From: Edaphobacter aggregans DSM 19364
Lineage (GTDB): Bacteria; Acidobacteriota; Terriglobia; Terriglobales; Acidobacteriaceae
Length of the DNA: 64,000 nt
Direction: 5' to 3'
Assembly: GCF_000745965.1 (NCBI RefSeq)
Contig: NZ_JQKI01000002.1
Span: 62,001-126,000 of the forward strand
Below, piece by piece: positions 55,937-63,502 of this stretch. Each line of letters starts with the position of its first letter. Within the stretch, counting starts at the first letter, position 1. The position numbers were made by a program, and so were the translations under genes. The notes under the pieces are model-generated. The model searched no databases. It was given only the letters and a program-made list of their open reading frames with translations, and was not told the DNA's origin.

Positions 55937-56662
55937 TTACGAGATGACGGCACCGCCGTCGATCACGACGATCTGACCGGTGGTGAAGCCGGACTGCATG
56001 AGGTAGAGATAAGTCTCTGCGATGTCTTCGGGCTCACCGATGCGACCTGTGGGCAGCTTGCTCGCCGTGTCGGCGTACATCGCCTCGCGCTCACTTTCTG
56101 ATATTGGTGACCACAGTGGCGTTCTCACCATGCCGGCGCATACCGAGTTGACACGGATGGGGGCGAGATCGAGGGCGAGGCTGCGGGTGAGCGATTCGAC
56201 GGCACCGGCGACTGCGGCCGTAGCGCTCCAGCCCTTCCAGGGGCGGATTGCAACGATGCCGTTCGTCAGCGTGATGGAGCCGCCGGGACGGATGTGTGGC
56301 CCGCTCGCTGTGGCTGCGAGATAGGCTCCCCAGAAACGGACCTCGAAGGCCTGGCGCGCCTGTTGGAGGTTCGGCTGGAAGGCGGGCATGGTATCGCCGG
56401 CGGTGACGACGAGGTGATCGAAGCCGTTGAGGCTGGCGAAGAAGCGTGTGAGCGAAGCTTCGTCGGTGACGTCTACAGTGGCTCCCGTGACTCCGGCGGG
56501 AAGTTCGGCGAGCGCGTTGTCGACGTTCGCCTGGCTGCGTGAGGCGATGATAACCTGCGCGCCTGCCTGCGTGGCGGCACGTGCAGTGGCGAGGCCGAAT
56601 CCTGAGGTGCCGCCGAGAATGACGACCTTCTTGCCTTCGAGTTTGTTTCTGAGTGCGGACAT
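55937..56662 (-). CDS. SDR-family protein lacking the YxxxK catalytic pair
   Basis: A 241-aa Rossmann protein with the NAD(P) loop GGTSGFGLATA (normally TGxxxGxG), the strand VTAGD, and the family end QSGFTTGQIVVIDGGAVI. Where catalytic YxxxK is expected (YSASKAAV in typical members) it reads WSATAAVAG, so both tyrosine and lysine are replaced. It probably binds a nucleotide but whether it is an enzyme is open. The start is ATG 56662 after AAAAGGAAC. It diverges from a LysR regulator, which suggests regulation by it. Confidence 0.8.
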   Translation of the reverse strand: MSALRNKLEGKKVVILGGTSGFGLATARAATQAGAQVIIASRSQANVDNALAELPAGVTGATVDVTDEASLTRFFASLNGFDHLVVTAGDTMPAFQPNLQQARQAFEVRFWGAYLAATASGPHIRPGGSITLTNGIVAIRPWKGWSATAAVAGAVESLTRSLALDLAPIRVNSVCAGMVRTPLWSPISESEREAMYADTASKLPTGRIGEPEDIAETYLYLMQSGFTTGQIVVIDGGAVIS

Positions 56663-56729
56663 GGTTACTGTTCCTTTTCCTCCGGCCCGATCGCTTGGGG
56701 AACCGGATGTAGGGTTATAGATGGATTCA

Positions 56730-56759
56730 GCATGTATGCGAACCATGCATAATGTGCAT
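56730..56759. promoter_or_regulatory. Dyads between the SDR and LysR genes
   Basis: GCATGTATGC (56730-56739) is a 4-bp-arm dyad, and ATGCA (56745-56749) pairs with TGCAT (56755-56759) across five bases. They lie in the shared control region of a divergent LysR pair, where such regulators bind. The second dyad reaches into the first codons if the regulator starts at 56752. Confidence 0.4.
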
Positions 56760-57675
56760 CATGACCATGCGTTGGATGCAACTGCGGCAGGCGGACCTGA
56801 ATCTGCTAGTGGCGTTTATGGTTTTCGCCGAGGAGTTGAATGTGAGCGCGGCGGCGAAGCGGCTGTTGTTGAGCCAGCCGGCGGCGAGCCGGACGCTGGA
56901 CCGGCTGCGCGCGCTATTCAACGACGACCTGATGGTGCGTGGGCCAGGTGGATACCGGCTGACTCCGGCCGGAGAGCGGCTGCAGAGCGAGTTGGGACGG
57001 CTGCTGCCGGAGCTCGACGCGGTGATGGGGAGGCCGGCGTTCGATGCGATGACGGAGGAGGCAACGTTCCGGATTACAGGCCCGGACAATGTGTGCGCCG
57101 TGCTGGGACCGCTGTTGTGCCGCAATGTGCTGCCGAAGGCGCTTGGCGTGAGGATGTTGTTCGTGCCGTGGAGTGAGAGTGCGTTCGAGGACCTCGACCG
57201 CGGGCGTGTGGATGTGGCGCTTTCGAACGATGACGTGCTGGTGCCGGAGCATCTGCGGGCGCAGATGCTCTATCGCGAGCGGTGGTCGTGCGTGGTGGCA
57301 AAGGAGAGCAGTCTGCCGGAGCGATTGACGCTGAAGCAGTATCTTGAACAGGAACATATTGTGGTGTCGGTGCTGGATGGCGTGCAATCGATTCCAGACA
57401 AGCGACTGGCGGCTCTCGGAGAGGCGCGGCGGTGGTCCGTGCGCATGCCGTACTTTGGCGCGGCGCTGGAGTGCATTCCGCGGACGCAGCTGGTGCTGAC
57501 GGCGACGTCGGGTGTAGCAAGGGTTGCGAGGGCGCGGCGCGAGCTGAGGGTGATTGAAGCGCCACAGGAGATTACGGGGTTTGGATTCCAGGCGGTGTGG
57601 CATCCACGGCTGGACTCGGACCCTGCTCATACCTGGCTGCGCGAGCAGTTGGTCCGATTGGCCGCGGAGTTGTGA
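56752..57675 (+). CDS. LysR-type transcriptional regulator
   Basis: A 307-aa regulator with the N-terminal helix-turn-helix (LNLLVAFMVFAEELNVSAAAKRLLLSQPAASRTLDRLR) and the usual substrate-binding domain. It begins with several in-frame ATGs (56752, 56761, 56767); none has a good ribosome site, and a dyad covers the first, so the real start may be 56761. The domain order resembles NodD/LeuO-type regulators of the MFDLRQLD... kind (RQADLNLLVAF). Its likely target is the divergent SDR gene and perhaps the small gene downstream. Confidence 0.85.
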   Translation: MCIMTMRWMQLRQADLNLLVAFMVFAEELNVSAAAKRLLLSQPAASRTLDRLRALFNDDLMVRGPGGYRLTPAGERLQSELGRLLPELDAVMGRPAFDAMTEEATFRITGPDNVCAVLGPLLCRNVLPKALGVRMLFVPWSESAFEDLDRGRVDVALSNDDVLVPEHLRAQMLYRERWSCVVAKESSLPERLTLKQYLEQEHIVVSVLDGVQSIPDKRLAALGEARRWSVRMPYFGAALECIPRTQLVLTATSGVARVARARRELRVIEAPQEITGFGFQAVWHPRLDSDPAHTWLREQLVRLAAEL

Positions 57676-57704
57676 GAATCAAGGCAGTGAGAGAGGAGGC
57701 AGTG

Positions 57705-58040
57705 ATGCAGAGTGGACCGGGAAAGACGTTGGTGATTGTGGTGTACCGGCCGAAGCCGGGTATGGAGGCTGAGTTGTTGCAGCTTACTCGCGAGCATGTT
57801 CCTCTGCTGCGGAGAGAAGGGCTGGCCACGGATCGGCCGGTGGTCGCAGGACGAGCAACGGACGGCACGGTTGTGGAGGTCTTCGAGTGGGCTGAGGGCG
57901 GCGTGGAGCGGTCACACTCGAACCCCGTGGTGCTGAAGCTCTGGGAGAGGTACGCCGCTGCCTGCGAGATCGTGCCGCTGAACCAACTGGCCGAATCGTC
58001 CACCATGTTTGCATCGTTTGCTCCTTTGGATTTGGGTTAG
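57705..58040 (+). CDS. Small ABM/NIPSNAP-like dimeric alpha-beta barrel protein
   Basis: A 111-aa protein starting MQSGPGKTLVIVVYRPKPGM. The pattern (a strand VIVVYRPKPG, helix EAELLQLTREHVPLLR, then strands RPVVAGRATDGTVVEVFEW and helix VVLKLWERYAAAC) fits the ferredoxin-like dimeric alpha-beta barrel of ABM/NIPSNAP proteins. The ATG at 57705 is preceded by GAGAGGAGG. It lies 29 bases after the LysR gene and may be cotranscribed. Specific function unknown. Confidence 0.65.
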   Translation: MQSGPGKTLVIVVYRPKPGMEAELLQLTREHVPLLRREGLATDRPVVAGRATDGTVVEVFEWAEGGVERSHSNPVVLKLWERYAAACEIVPLNQLAESSTMFASFAPLDLG

Positions 58041-58071
58041 CGAGTCAGCGAGTCAGCGAGTCAGCAAGTCA
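58040..58071. repeat. Four 8-bp tandem repeats (GCGAGTCA)
   Basis: Three exact GCGAGTCA units and one GCAAGTCA follow the stop codon of the preceding gene without a break. The unit is the same as at the murG start (43255) and, decayed, between ftsL and the PBP gene (34184). Confidence 0.85.
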
Positions 58072-58101
58072 GCGACTGGCGACGTGATGCCCGGGCTCTT
58101 C

Positions 58102-59214
58102 TCATGCGAAGAGCCTTTGCTGGGTGGGGCCTTCGGTTCGGTGAGGAGACTTCTTTGCGCCTGCCGGGTTTGGAGGGGTGTCGTCGGCGGAGTCGCTGAA
58201 GCGGCGGTTGAGGCCATGTCGTTCGCGAGCCTGGGAGACGAGGCGGCTGAGGTGCAGGGCGTAGTCGCGCGAGGCGAAGTCGGCGTGGTCGAAGCGGCGG
58301 TGGTAGTCGGCGACGAGGTGAGGGAAGTGCTCCCGAACGAAGCTCAGGTAGGTAGGACGGGAGCACGGCTTGAGGAAGAGAGGGTTCGCGGTGAAGAAGC
58401 TGGCGTTGACTTCTGCGGCGAGCCCGGCCATGCGGTCGATGGCCTCTTCGGTGTCGGTGATTCCGGGCAGTAGCGGCGAGCAGAGAATCCCGGTGGTGAT
58501 GCCGGCCTGGCGGAGGCGGCGGACGGTGTCGAAGCGGAGGTCGGGGCGCGGGGCGCGAGGTTCGAGCAGGCGGGCAAGAACGGCGTCCGGCGTGGTGATG
58601 GTGATGTGGACGACGAGATGGTTGCGGCGGTGAATCTCCTGAAGCAGGTCGGTATCGCGCAGGATGAGGCGGGACTTGGTGACGACACCGATGCGAAGTC
58701 CGGCGTGGCGGGCGAAGACGTCGAGCAGGCTGCGCGTGATGCGGGCTCGGCGCTCGACGGGCTGCCATGGGTCAGTCGCGGTGCCGATGGCGATCTCGTC
58801 GTACGAGTGATGGCGGCGCAGCTCCTGATCGAGCAGCCAGGCGGCGTTCTGCTTGAGGAAGATGAGCCGCTCGAAGGTGGCGGGGTCGTGGAAGTCGGGC
58901 TGATTGGCCTGCTGGGTGGGGAACTGGGGCTTACCGGGAGCCGGAGCCATGAACTCGTGGGTGTAGCGGGCGTAGCAGTAGCGGCAGGCGAACTCGCAGC
59001 CCCGGTAGGGATTGATCCCCCAGGCCATCCATGTCATGCGTTTGGACTGGATGCGATTGAGGATGGAGCGGACCTTGAGGGTGCGGAACTCGATGAGGTG
59101 TCCGTCGTCGGCGTGGGTGGACTCGAAGGCCATGCGGGCGATGCCGGTTGGGGCGGACGAGGGCTGATTGAGGATGGGGAAGAGGGGTTCGGCGGTTGGT
59201 AGTATTTTCGCCAT
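58102..59214 (-). CDS. Radical SAM protein of the PA0069 / SplB-like group
   Basis: A 370-aa protein with the radical SAM cluster motif in NPYRGCEFACRYCYAR (C73, C77, C80; CxxxCxxC). Later conserved parts are AIGTATDPWQPVE, GVVTKSRLILRD and FSARRYCPE-like GILCSPLLPGITD. The PA0069-type family is related to spore photoproduct lyase; members in non-spore-formers are of unknown function. A basic tail follows the core. It is transcribed against the flanking genes. Confidence 0.88.
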   Translation of the reverse strand: MAKILPTAEPLFPILNQPSSAPTGIARMAFESTHADDGHLIEFRTLKVRSILNRIQSKRMTWMAWGINPYRGCEFACRYCYARYTHEFMAPAPGKPQFPTQQANQPDFHDPATFERLIFLKQNAAWLLDQELRRHHSYDEIAIGTATDPWQPVERRARITRSLLDVFARHAGLRIGVVTKSRLILRDTDLLQEIHRRNHLVVHITITTPDAVLARLLEPRAPRPDLRFDTVRRLRQAGITTGILCSPLLPGITDTEEAIDRMAGLAAEVNASFFTANPLFLKPCSRPTYLSFVREHFPHLVADYHRRFDHADFASRDYALHLSRLVSQARERHGLNRRFSDSADDTPPNPAGAKKSPHRTEGPTQQRLFA

Positions 59215-59358
59215 TTGTTCGCCTTCGTGTATCGAGCATAGGCCGGGGCGACGGCGGCGTCAAGCCCGGAGTTCTGAAACAGGCCAGCCGCCTGGAATGG
59301 GTGGCCGAGGCCGCTGTTTTCATGTTGTTTGGCTGGACCGGTTTAGTACACTTCGGCC

Positions 59359-59955
59359 ATGAACTTCACTCTCTCAGGGATGCCGGTTCCGCTTCGCTTT
59401 CGGCCTGAGACGCCGATGAGCGACGAGGAGCTGATGCGCTTCTGCGCGGAGAACGACGGGGTGCGCGTTGAACGCGAGGCCAATGGAGAGATTCTGGTGA
59501 TGACACCGGCGGGTAATCGTACGGGACGAATGAATGCAGCCATCATCGCGGCCCTCGGGATCTGGGCGGAAAGAGACGGCCGTGGCTATGTCTTCGACTC
59601 GAACACTGGATTCACGCTTCCAGATGGATCGATGCGCAGCCCGGATGCAGCGTGGGTGAAGGCGACGCGTTGGGATGCTCTGAGCGGGGAGGAGAAGGAG
59701 CGGTTCTCGCATATCTCACCGGAGTTCATCATCGAGCTTCGTTCGCCGTCGGACCATCTGGATGATCTTGAGGCAAAGATGGTCCAGTGGATTGCGAACG
59801 GCGTGCAGATGGCGTGGTTGATCGATCCGGAGCGGAGAGTCGTGGTGATCTACCGACCAGGCGATGGGCCGGAGGTCCTGCATGATCCGAGCTCAGTGCA
59901 GGACAGCGGCGTGATTGCGGGGTTTGAGCTGGTGATGGCCAGGGTTTGGAACTGA
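59359..59955 (+). CDS. Uma2-family (DUF820) PD-(D/E)xK endonuclease-like protein
   Basis: A 198-aa protein with the DUF820 order: NDGVRVEREANGEILVMTPAGN at the start, then SPDAAWV (the PD), and PEFIIELRSPSD (the ExK-like strand, with E and R/S in place of K) followed by a helix (LDDLEAKMVQWIANGV) and YRPGDGPEVL. Uma2 proteins are common in Cyanobacteria and Acidobacteriota and their cellular role is not known. It lies between a radical SAM gene and a broken GIY-YIG-like gene. Confidence 0.85.
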   Translation: MNFTLSGMPVPLRFRPETPMSDEELMRFCAENDGVRVEREANGEILVMTPAGNRTGRMNAAIIAALGIWAERDGRGYVFDSNTGFTLPDGSMRSPDAAWVKATRWDALSGEEKERFSHISPEFIIELRSPSDHLDDLEAKMVQWIANGVQMAWLIDPERRVVVIYRPGDGPEVLHDPSSVQDSGVIAGFELVMARVWN

Positions 59956-60448
59956 GGAGAGATTGAGAGAGTGCCTGCTTATATCTTGCAAGAGGGCCAG
60001 TTAAACGTATTCAAGATTGGGCGTACCACGGGGAATGTAGAAGACGTCATTCGAGCCCTGCACCGGGGAAACTCCCAGCCTCTCTCCTTATTCGACATCG
60101 TTGTGACGGACCAGGAGAGTGTCTGCGAGGCCTTCTTTCACCGGCGTCTCCGTTCGAAGCGAGTGGCGCGAGGCGGTGGACGGGAGTTCTTCGAGCTTGA
60201 ACCAGGAGAGATGCGCAGAACGATCTCTACCTTTTGGCAGATGTTTGAAGAACTGGAGGAAGCTCAGCGGGCCGTTAGCGATTTGAGCAGGCTGCAGAGT
60301 TCCGATCAAATGCTGGAGCCTACCGCTGAAGACGAGCAGCTCCTGCGGCGGCTGATCATGAACAAAGAGGAGCAGGAGTATCTCCGGTTCGAGTGCGAAC
60401 TGATCGAAAACAAGCTGAAGCAGCGCATCGGAACTGCGGCGGGGCTGC

Positions 60449-60458
60449 GGGGGGGGGG
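60449..60458 (+). repeat. G10 homopolymer that breaks the GIY-YIG-like frame
   Basis: Ten G residues follow CTGC. With nine G the downstream frame would join; with ten it ends at 60498. Tracts of this length are slippage-prone. Confidence 0.8.
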
Positions 60459-60557
60459 TGGCGACCTGGAAGACGCAGGTGATCCGTCGGTTCGATGAGA
60501 GTTTGTTCCGGTCTTCGGATCGGCAGCGGTACGAGGAATTATTGGAGCGGTATCACC

Positions 60558-60597
60558 GTCTCGATACTGCGGCATGGGTCTCGATACTGCGGCATGG
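60558..60597 (+). repeat. 20-bp exact tandem duplication
   Basis: The unit begins GTCTCGATACTGC and ends GGCATGG; it is present twice without a gap. It shifts the reading frame of the GIY-YIG-like gene by two. Confidence 0.85.
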
Positions 60598-60808
60598 AAG
60601 GATGCTCGGCCGGACGAGTACCGATCCGTCCAGACGACGTATTTCACTCCGGATGTCCGGCGGACGTTCAGGCCAGAGCGATAGAATCTCTATTGCGGCG
60701 ACGCCCGATCTCTGGCATACTCAAGAGAGCGTCTCAACTCGCCGTTGAGACCAGTCGATGACCACGCCCCGGAGGAACTTCTTCGAGAGGGGTGGGAGAT
60801 GAGGAAAG

Positions 60809-61519
60809 ATGGCTAGGAAGATCTCCAAGAATCTGGCGAAGGCGCGTGCGCTTGTTGAGTCCCGTCCTTACGTCTTGGCGGACGCGGTTCCGCTGCTCCA
60901 AAAAGCAAAGTACGCAAAGTTTGATGAGACGGTCGACCTGACGCTGCGTCTGGGGGTCGACCCCAAGCACGCCGACCAGATGGTTCGCGGCACCGTCGTT
61001 TTGCCGCACGGCCTGGGCAAGACCAAGGTTGTGGCTGTAATCGCCTCGGGCGACAAGGTGAAGGATGCCGAGGCTGCGGGCGCTGAGTTCTTCGGCGGCG
61101 AGGAGTTGGTCGAGAAGATCCAGAAGGAGAACTGGACGGCGTTCGATGCGCTGATCGCGACTCCCGACATGATGAAGTCGGTCGGTCGTCTCGGTAAGGT
61201 TCTCGGACCGAAGGGCCTGATGCCGAACCCGAAGACGGGCACTGTGACCACGAATGTGGCCGACGCGGTGAAGGAGATCAAGGCCGGTAAGGTCGAGTTC
61301 CGCACCGACAAGACGGCTCTGGTTCACGTTCCGGTTGGCAAGCTCTCGTTCGATCCGCAGAAGCTGATCGACAACGCGACGACCGTGATCACCAGCGTGG
61401 TGAAGGCGAAGCCTGCCGCGGCGAAGGGCAAGTACATCAAGGGCGTGACGCTGAGCTCGACGATGGGCCCCGGGATTCAGCTGGACTACGCGGCGGCTGA
61501 GGCTGCCGGCAAGGTCTAA
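60809..61519 (+). CDS. rplA: 50S ribosomal protein L1
   Basis: Binds 23S rRNA in the L1 stalk. The 236-aa product has [46 protein letters not shown] and [20 protein letters not shown]. The ATG at 60809 follows a GAGGAAAG. In most bacteria rplK (L11) precedes it directly; here the broken GIY-YIG-like gene does, and no L11 gene is seen in the window. Confidence 0.97.
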   Translation: MARKISKNLAKARALVESRPYVLADAVPLLQKAKYAKFDETVDLTLRLGVDPKHADQMVRGTVVLPHGLGKTKVVAVIASGDKVKDAEAAGAEFFGGEELVEKIQKENWTAFDALIATPDMMKSVGRLGKVLGPKGLMPNPKTGTVTTNVADAVKEIKAGKVEFRTDKTALVHVPVGKLSFDPQKLIDNATTVITSVVKAKPAAAKGKYIKGVTLSSTMGPGIQLDYAAAEAAGKV

Positions 61520-61614
61520 GAGGCCGGTTCGGGATTAGCCGCGGCTGGAGACAGCGGATGCGGCGCACATTTTCAGCTGGCGAATGAGGGCCAGCAGTGA
61601 AGGCTAGGATTTTT

Positions 61615-62301
61615 ATGGCACTGTCCAGATCACAGAAGTTGGATAAGGTAAAGAAGCTTGCGAGCGAGCTGGAGACCTCGACCTCGGCCATTATCGGTAC
61701 GTTTACCGGGCTGACGGCGTCGAAGGACTTCGACCTGCGCAAGGCGGTTCGCGCGGCCGGCGGAAGCTACCACGTGGTGAAGAACAAGCTGGCTGCGAAG
61801 TCGGCTGAGGGAACGAAGATTGAGGCGGCTCTCAAGGGCCTGAAGGGCGTCAACTCGGTCGCCTACACCTCGGGAGATCCGGTGGCTCTGGCCAAGGCGC
61901 TCTCCACCTGGGTGAAGGACAACTCGGAGTTCACCTTCAAGCTGGGCATCGTTGACGGTAAGGTCATCAATGTCCAGGAGATCGGCGATCTGGCGAACAT
62001 GCCGGGCAAGGAAGAGCTCTTTGCCAAGCTGCTGTTCCTGATCAACGCTCCGGCTCAGCGGCTGGCAACGGTGATCAACGCGACCGGACGCAATCTGGCC
62101 GTGGTGATCAACCAGGGTGTCGAGAAGGAGAAGTTCACTGGTTCGGCTCCTGCTGCGAAGGCTGAGGCAGCGGCTCCGGTCGTTGAGGCTCACGTCGAGG
62201 AGTCGGCGGCAGGCGGGCAGCCCTCGGGTGCGGCGCAGCCGGAGAATGCGACGGCGTCGCAGGCTGGCGAGGCGGCTGGTGCGGCTCCGGTCGAGGGGTA
62301 A
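61615..62301 (+). CDS. rplJ: 50S ribosomal protein L10 with C-terminal extension
   Basis: Anchors L7/L12 dimers on the stalk and represses its own operon in many bacteria. The first about 170 residues are normal (SRSQKLDKVKKLASELETST, FTGLTASKDFDLRKAVRAAG). The last about 55 are an Ala/Glu/Gly/Pro-rich extension (AAPVVEAHVEESAAGGQPSG). At 228 aa the product is longer than the usual 165-180. The ATG follows AGGAT; an upstream GTG at 61597 is less likely. Confidence 0.93.
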   Translation: MALSRSQKLDKVKKLASELETSTSAIIGTFTGLTASKDFDLRKAVRAAGGSYHVVKNKLAAKSAEGTKIEAALKGLKGVNSVAYTSGDPVALAKALSTWVKDNSEFTFKLGIVDGKVINVQEIGDLANMPGKEELFAKLLFLINAPAQRLATVINATGRNLAVVINQGVEKEKFTGSAPAAKAEAAAPVVEAHVEESAAGGQPSGAAQPENATASQAGEAAGAAPVEG

Positions 62302-62435
62302 GGTTTCGTCCGGTCTTGTTCGGGTGCGCTGGTCTGGGCGCAACGGAAACCCGAAAGGGGCTGGGCAACGGAGGCGGAACAGGGCTTCCGGAGAGGTAAC
62401 GGCAGTACAAAGTTCAGAAGTACATGGAGAGAAAA

Positions 62436-62816
62436 ATGGCGGATATTCAGCAGTTGGAAGATCAGATTGTCAGCCTGAGCCTGCTTGAGGCTTCGGCTCT
62501 GGTAAAGAAGCTTGAGGAGCGCCTTGGCGTCTCGGCTGCGGCTGCGGCCGTGGCGGCTGCTCCGGCGGCTGGCGGCGGCGCTGCGGCGGCTGCTCCGGCT
62601 GAGGAGCAGACCGAGTTCACCGTCATCCTGAAGGATGCGGGCGCGAATAAGATCAACACCATCAAGGCTGTGCGCGAAGTCACCGCCCTTGGCCTGAAGG
62701 AAGCCAAGGACCTGGTCGACGGAGCCCCCAAGCCCCTGAAGGAGAACATCTCGAAAGACGACGCTGCTGCAATCGCGAAGAAGTTCGAGGGTGTTGCGAC
62801 GGTCGAGATTAAGTAA
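62436..62816 (+). CDS. rplL: 50S ribosomal protein L7/L12
   Basis: Stalk protein that recruits translation factors. The 126-aa product has the N-terminal dimerisation part ([20 protein letters not shown]), an Ala/Gly-rich hinge and the conserved C-terminal domain ([38 protein letters not shown]). The ATG at 62436 is preceded by GGAGAG; the upstream in-frame ATG at 62424 is less likely. Confidence 0.97.
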   Translation: MADIQQLEDQIVSLSLLEASALVKKLEERLGVSAAAAAVAAAPAAGGGAAAAAPAEEQTEFTVILKDAGANKINTIKAVREVTALGLKEAKDLVDGAPKPLKENISKDDAAAIAKKFEGVATVEIK

Positions 62817-62839
62817 TCAGCCGGTCAGTTGCACTTCCG

Positions 62840-62877
62840 GGCGGAACGAGTTATTCTTGGAAGAGATTCGTTCCGCC
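62840..62877 (+). terminator. Possible attenuator between rplL and rpoB
   Basis: GGCGGAACGA (62840-62849) pairs perfectly with TCGTTCCGCC (62868-62877) around an 18-base loop, 24 bases after the rplL stop. There is no U-run, so it may only reduce read-through. An rplL-rpoB attenuator is known in E. coli. Confidence 0.45.
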
Positions 62878-63099
62878 TCGTTGTGCTATTGGCGGGCCAT
62901 AACTTGCAGCGGCGGTTCACTACGCGGTTCACTACTTAGATATACGGTTGTACTCCGGCCCATCCTCTCATGGAAGAGGGGTTAGGGGGCCGGCCATTAT
63001 GCGTCTCTAGCGGCGGATGCGCATAGTGCCACAGGTTTCAGGCGGACAGCAGCGAATTTGGGGCAAGGCGAGCCTCAAACTGGCGGCAGGCATTCATAT

Positions 63100-63115
63100 T
63101 ATTTCGATCGAAATA
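63100..63115. promoter_or_regulatory. 16-bp perfect palindrome upstream of rpoB
   Basis: TATTTCGATCGAAATA is self-complementary. It lies 388 bases before the rpoB start. Such a site is a candidate operator for a dimeric regulator, but nothing else points to which. Confidence 0.45.
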
Positions 63116-63268
63116 GTGCACAAGTCGACCTTTGCGCTCGCGGGACACGCTGTCCCTTCGAGCGCTTTGCCGCGTTTTCAGTTCGTTTCACCCTGCAGTG
63201 CAGGGCTTGAGGCAGAAGCACGCGTTCCTTATAGCAGATTCGGTGAGCGGCAGACGAGTTGGACGCTG

Positions 63269-63301
63269 TGAAAAGTTTTTGAAAAGTTTTTGAAGAGTTT
63301 T
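63269..63301. repeat. Three phased 11-mers of alternating A and T tracts
   Basis: TGAAAAGTTTT occurs twice and TGAAGAGTTTT once, directly in tandem, so A/T tracts recur every 11 bases, close to one helical turn. A fourth, partial unit follows (TGAAGATCGG). The pattern is that of intrinsically curved DNA. Confidence 0.7.
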
Positions 63302-63502
63302 TGAAGATCGGAAAAGAGAGAAGTGCCGTCGGCGAGTGGCGGCGAGAGATTTGCGCACGGGATGGCCATCATCGAGGGCGGTCTGAACCGAAGACGACAG
63401 AGGCGCAAGAGAAATAACCAGGAGGGCCTAAACCGAGGCTCTCCCCTTCGCGAAGGAGATCCTTCCGAAGGTCCTCGAAAGGTACTGATTCAGGGAGAGA
63501 GC

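Larger units (their letters stand above)
59971..60684 (+). pseudogene. GIY-YIG-like (T5orf172/MUG113) gene with two frameshifts
   Basis: The N-terminal part from GTG 59971 reads VPAYILQEGQLNVFKIGRTT, with the R-bearing FKIGRTT and a later FFHRRLRSKRV...REFFELEPGE as in T5orf172/MUG113 nuclease-like proteins. The frame stops at 60498 because a G10 run at 60449-60458 is one base off; in the next frame the protein continues (ATWKTQVIRRFDESLF). It breaks again at a 20-base tandem duplication at 60558-60597. Beyond that the first frame resumes with DTAAWKDARPDEYRSVQTTYFTP and ends at 60684. Two lesions are needed to break the gene, so it is either decaying or phase-variable. Confidence 0.75.
62817..63502. 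other. 686-base spacer between rplL and rpoB
   Basis: No gene is seen. It contains a possible attenuator hairpin (62840-62877), a 12-bp tandem repeat (GCGGTTCACTAC twice, 62912-62935), a 16-bp palindrome (63100-63115) and three phased 11-mers (63269-63301). Its length, compared with the much shorter usual spacer, is a notable feature of this operon. Confidence 0.7.

Noticed and set aside
61520..61614. L10 leader RNA between rplA and rplJ
   Set aside because: The 95-base spacer has a CTGGC/GCCAG stem but I could not fit the full leader fold, so I do not claim it.
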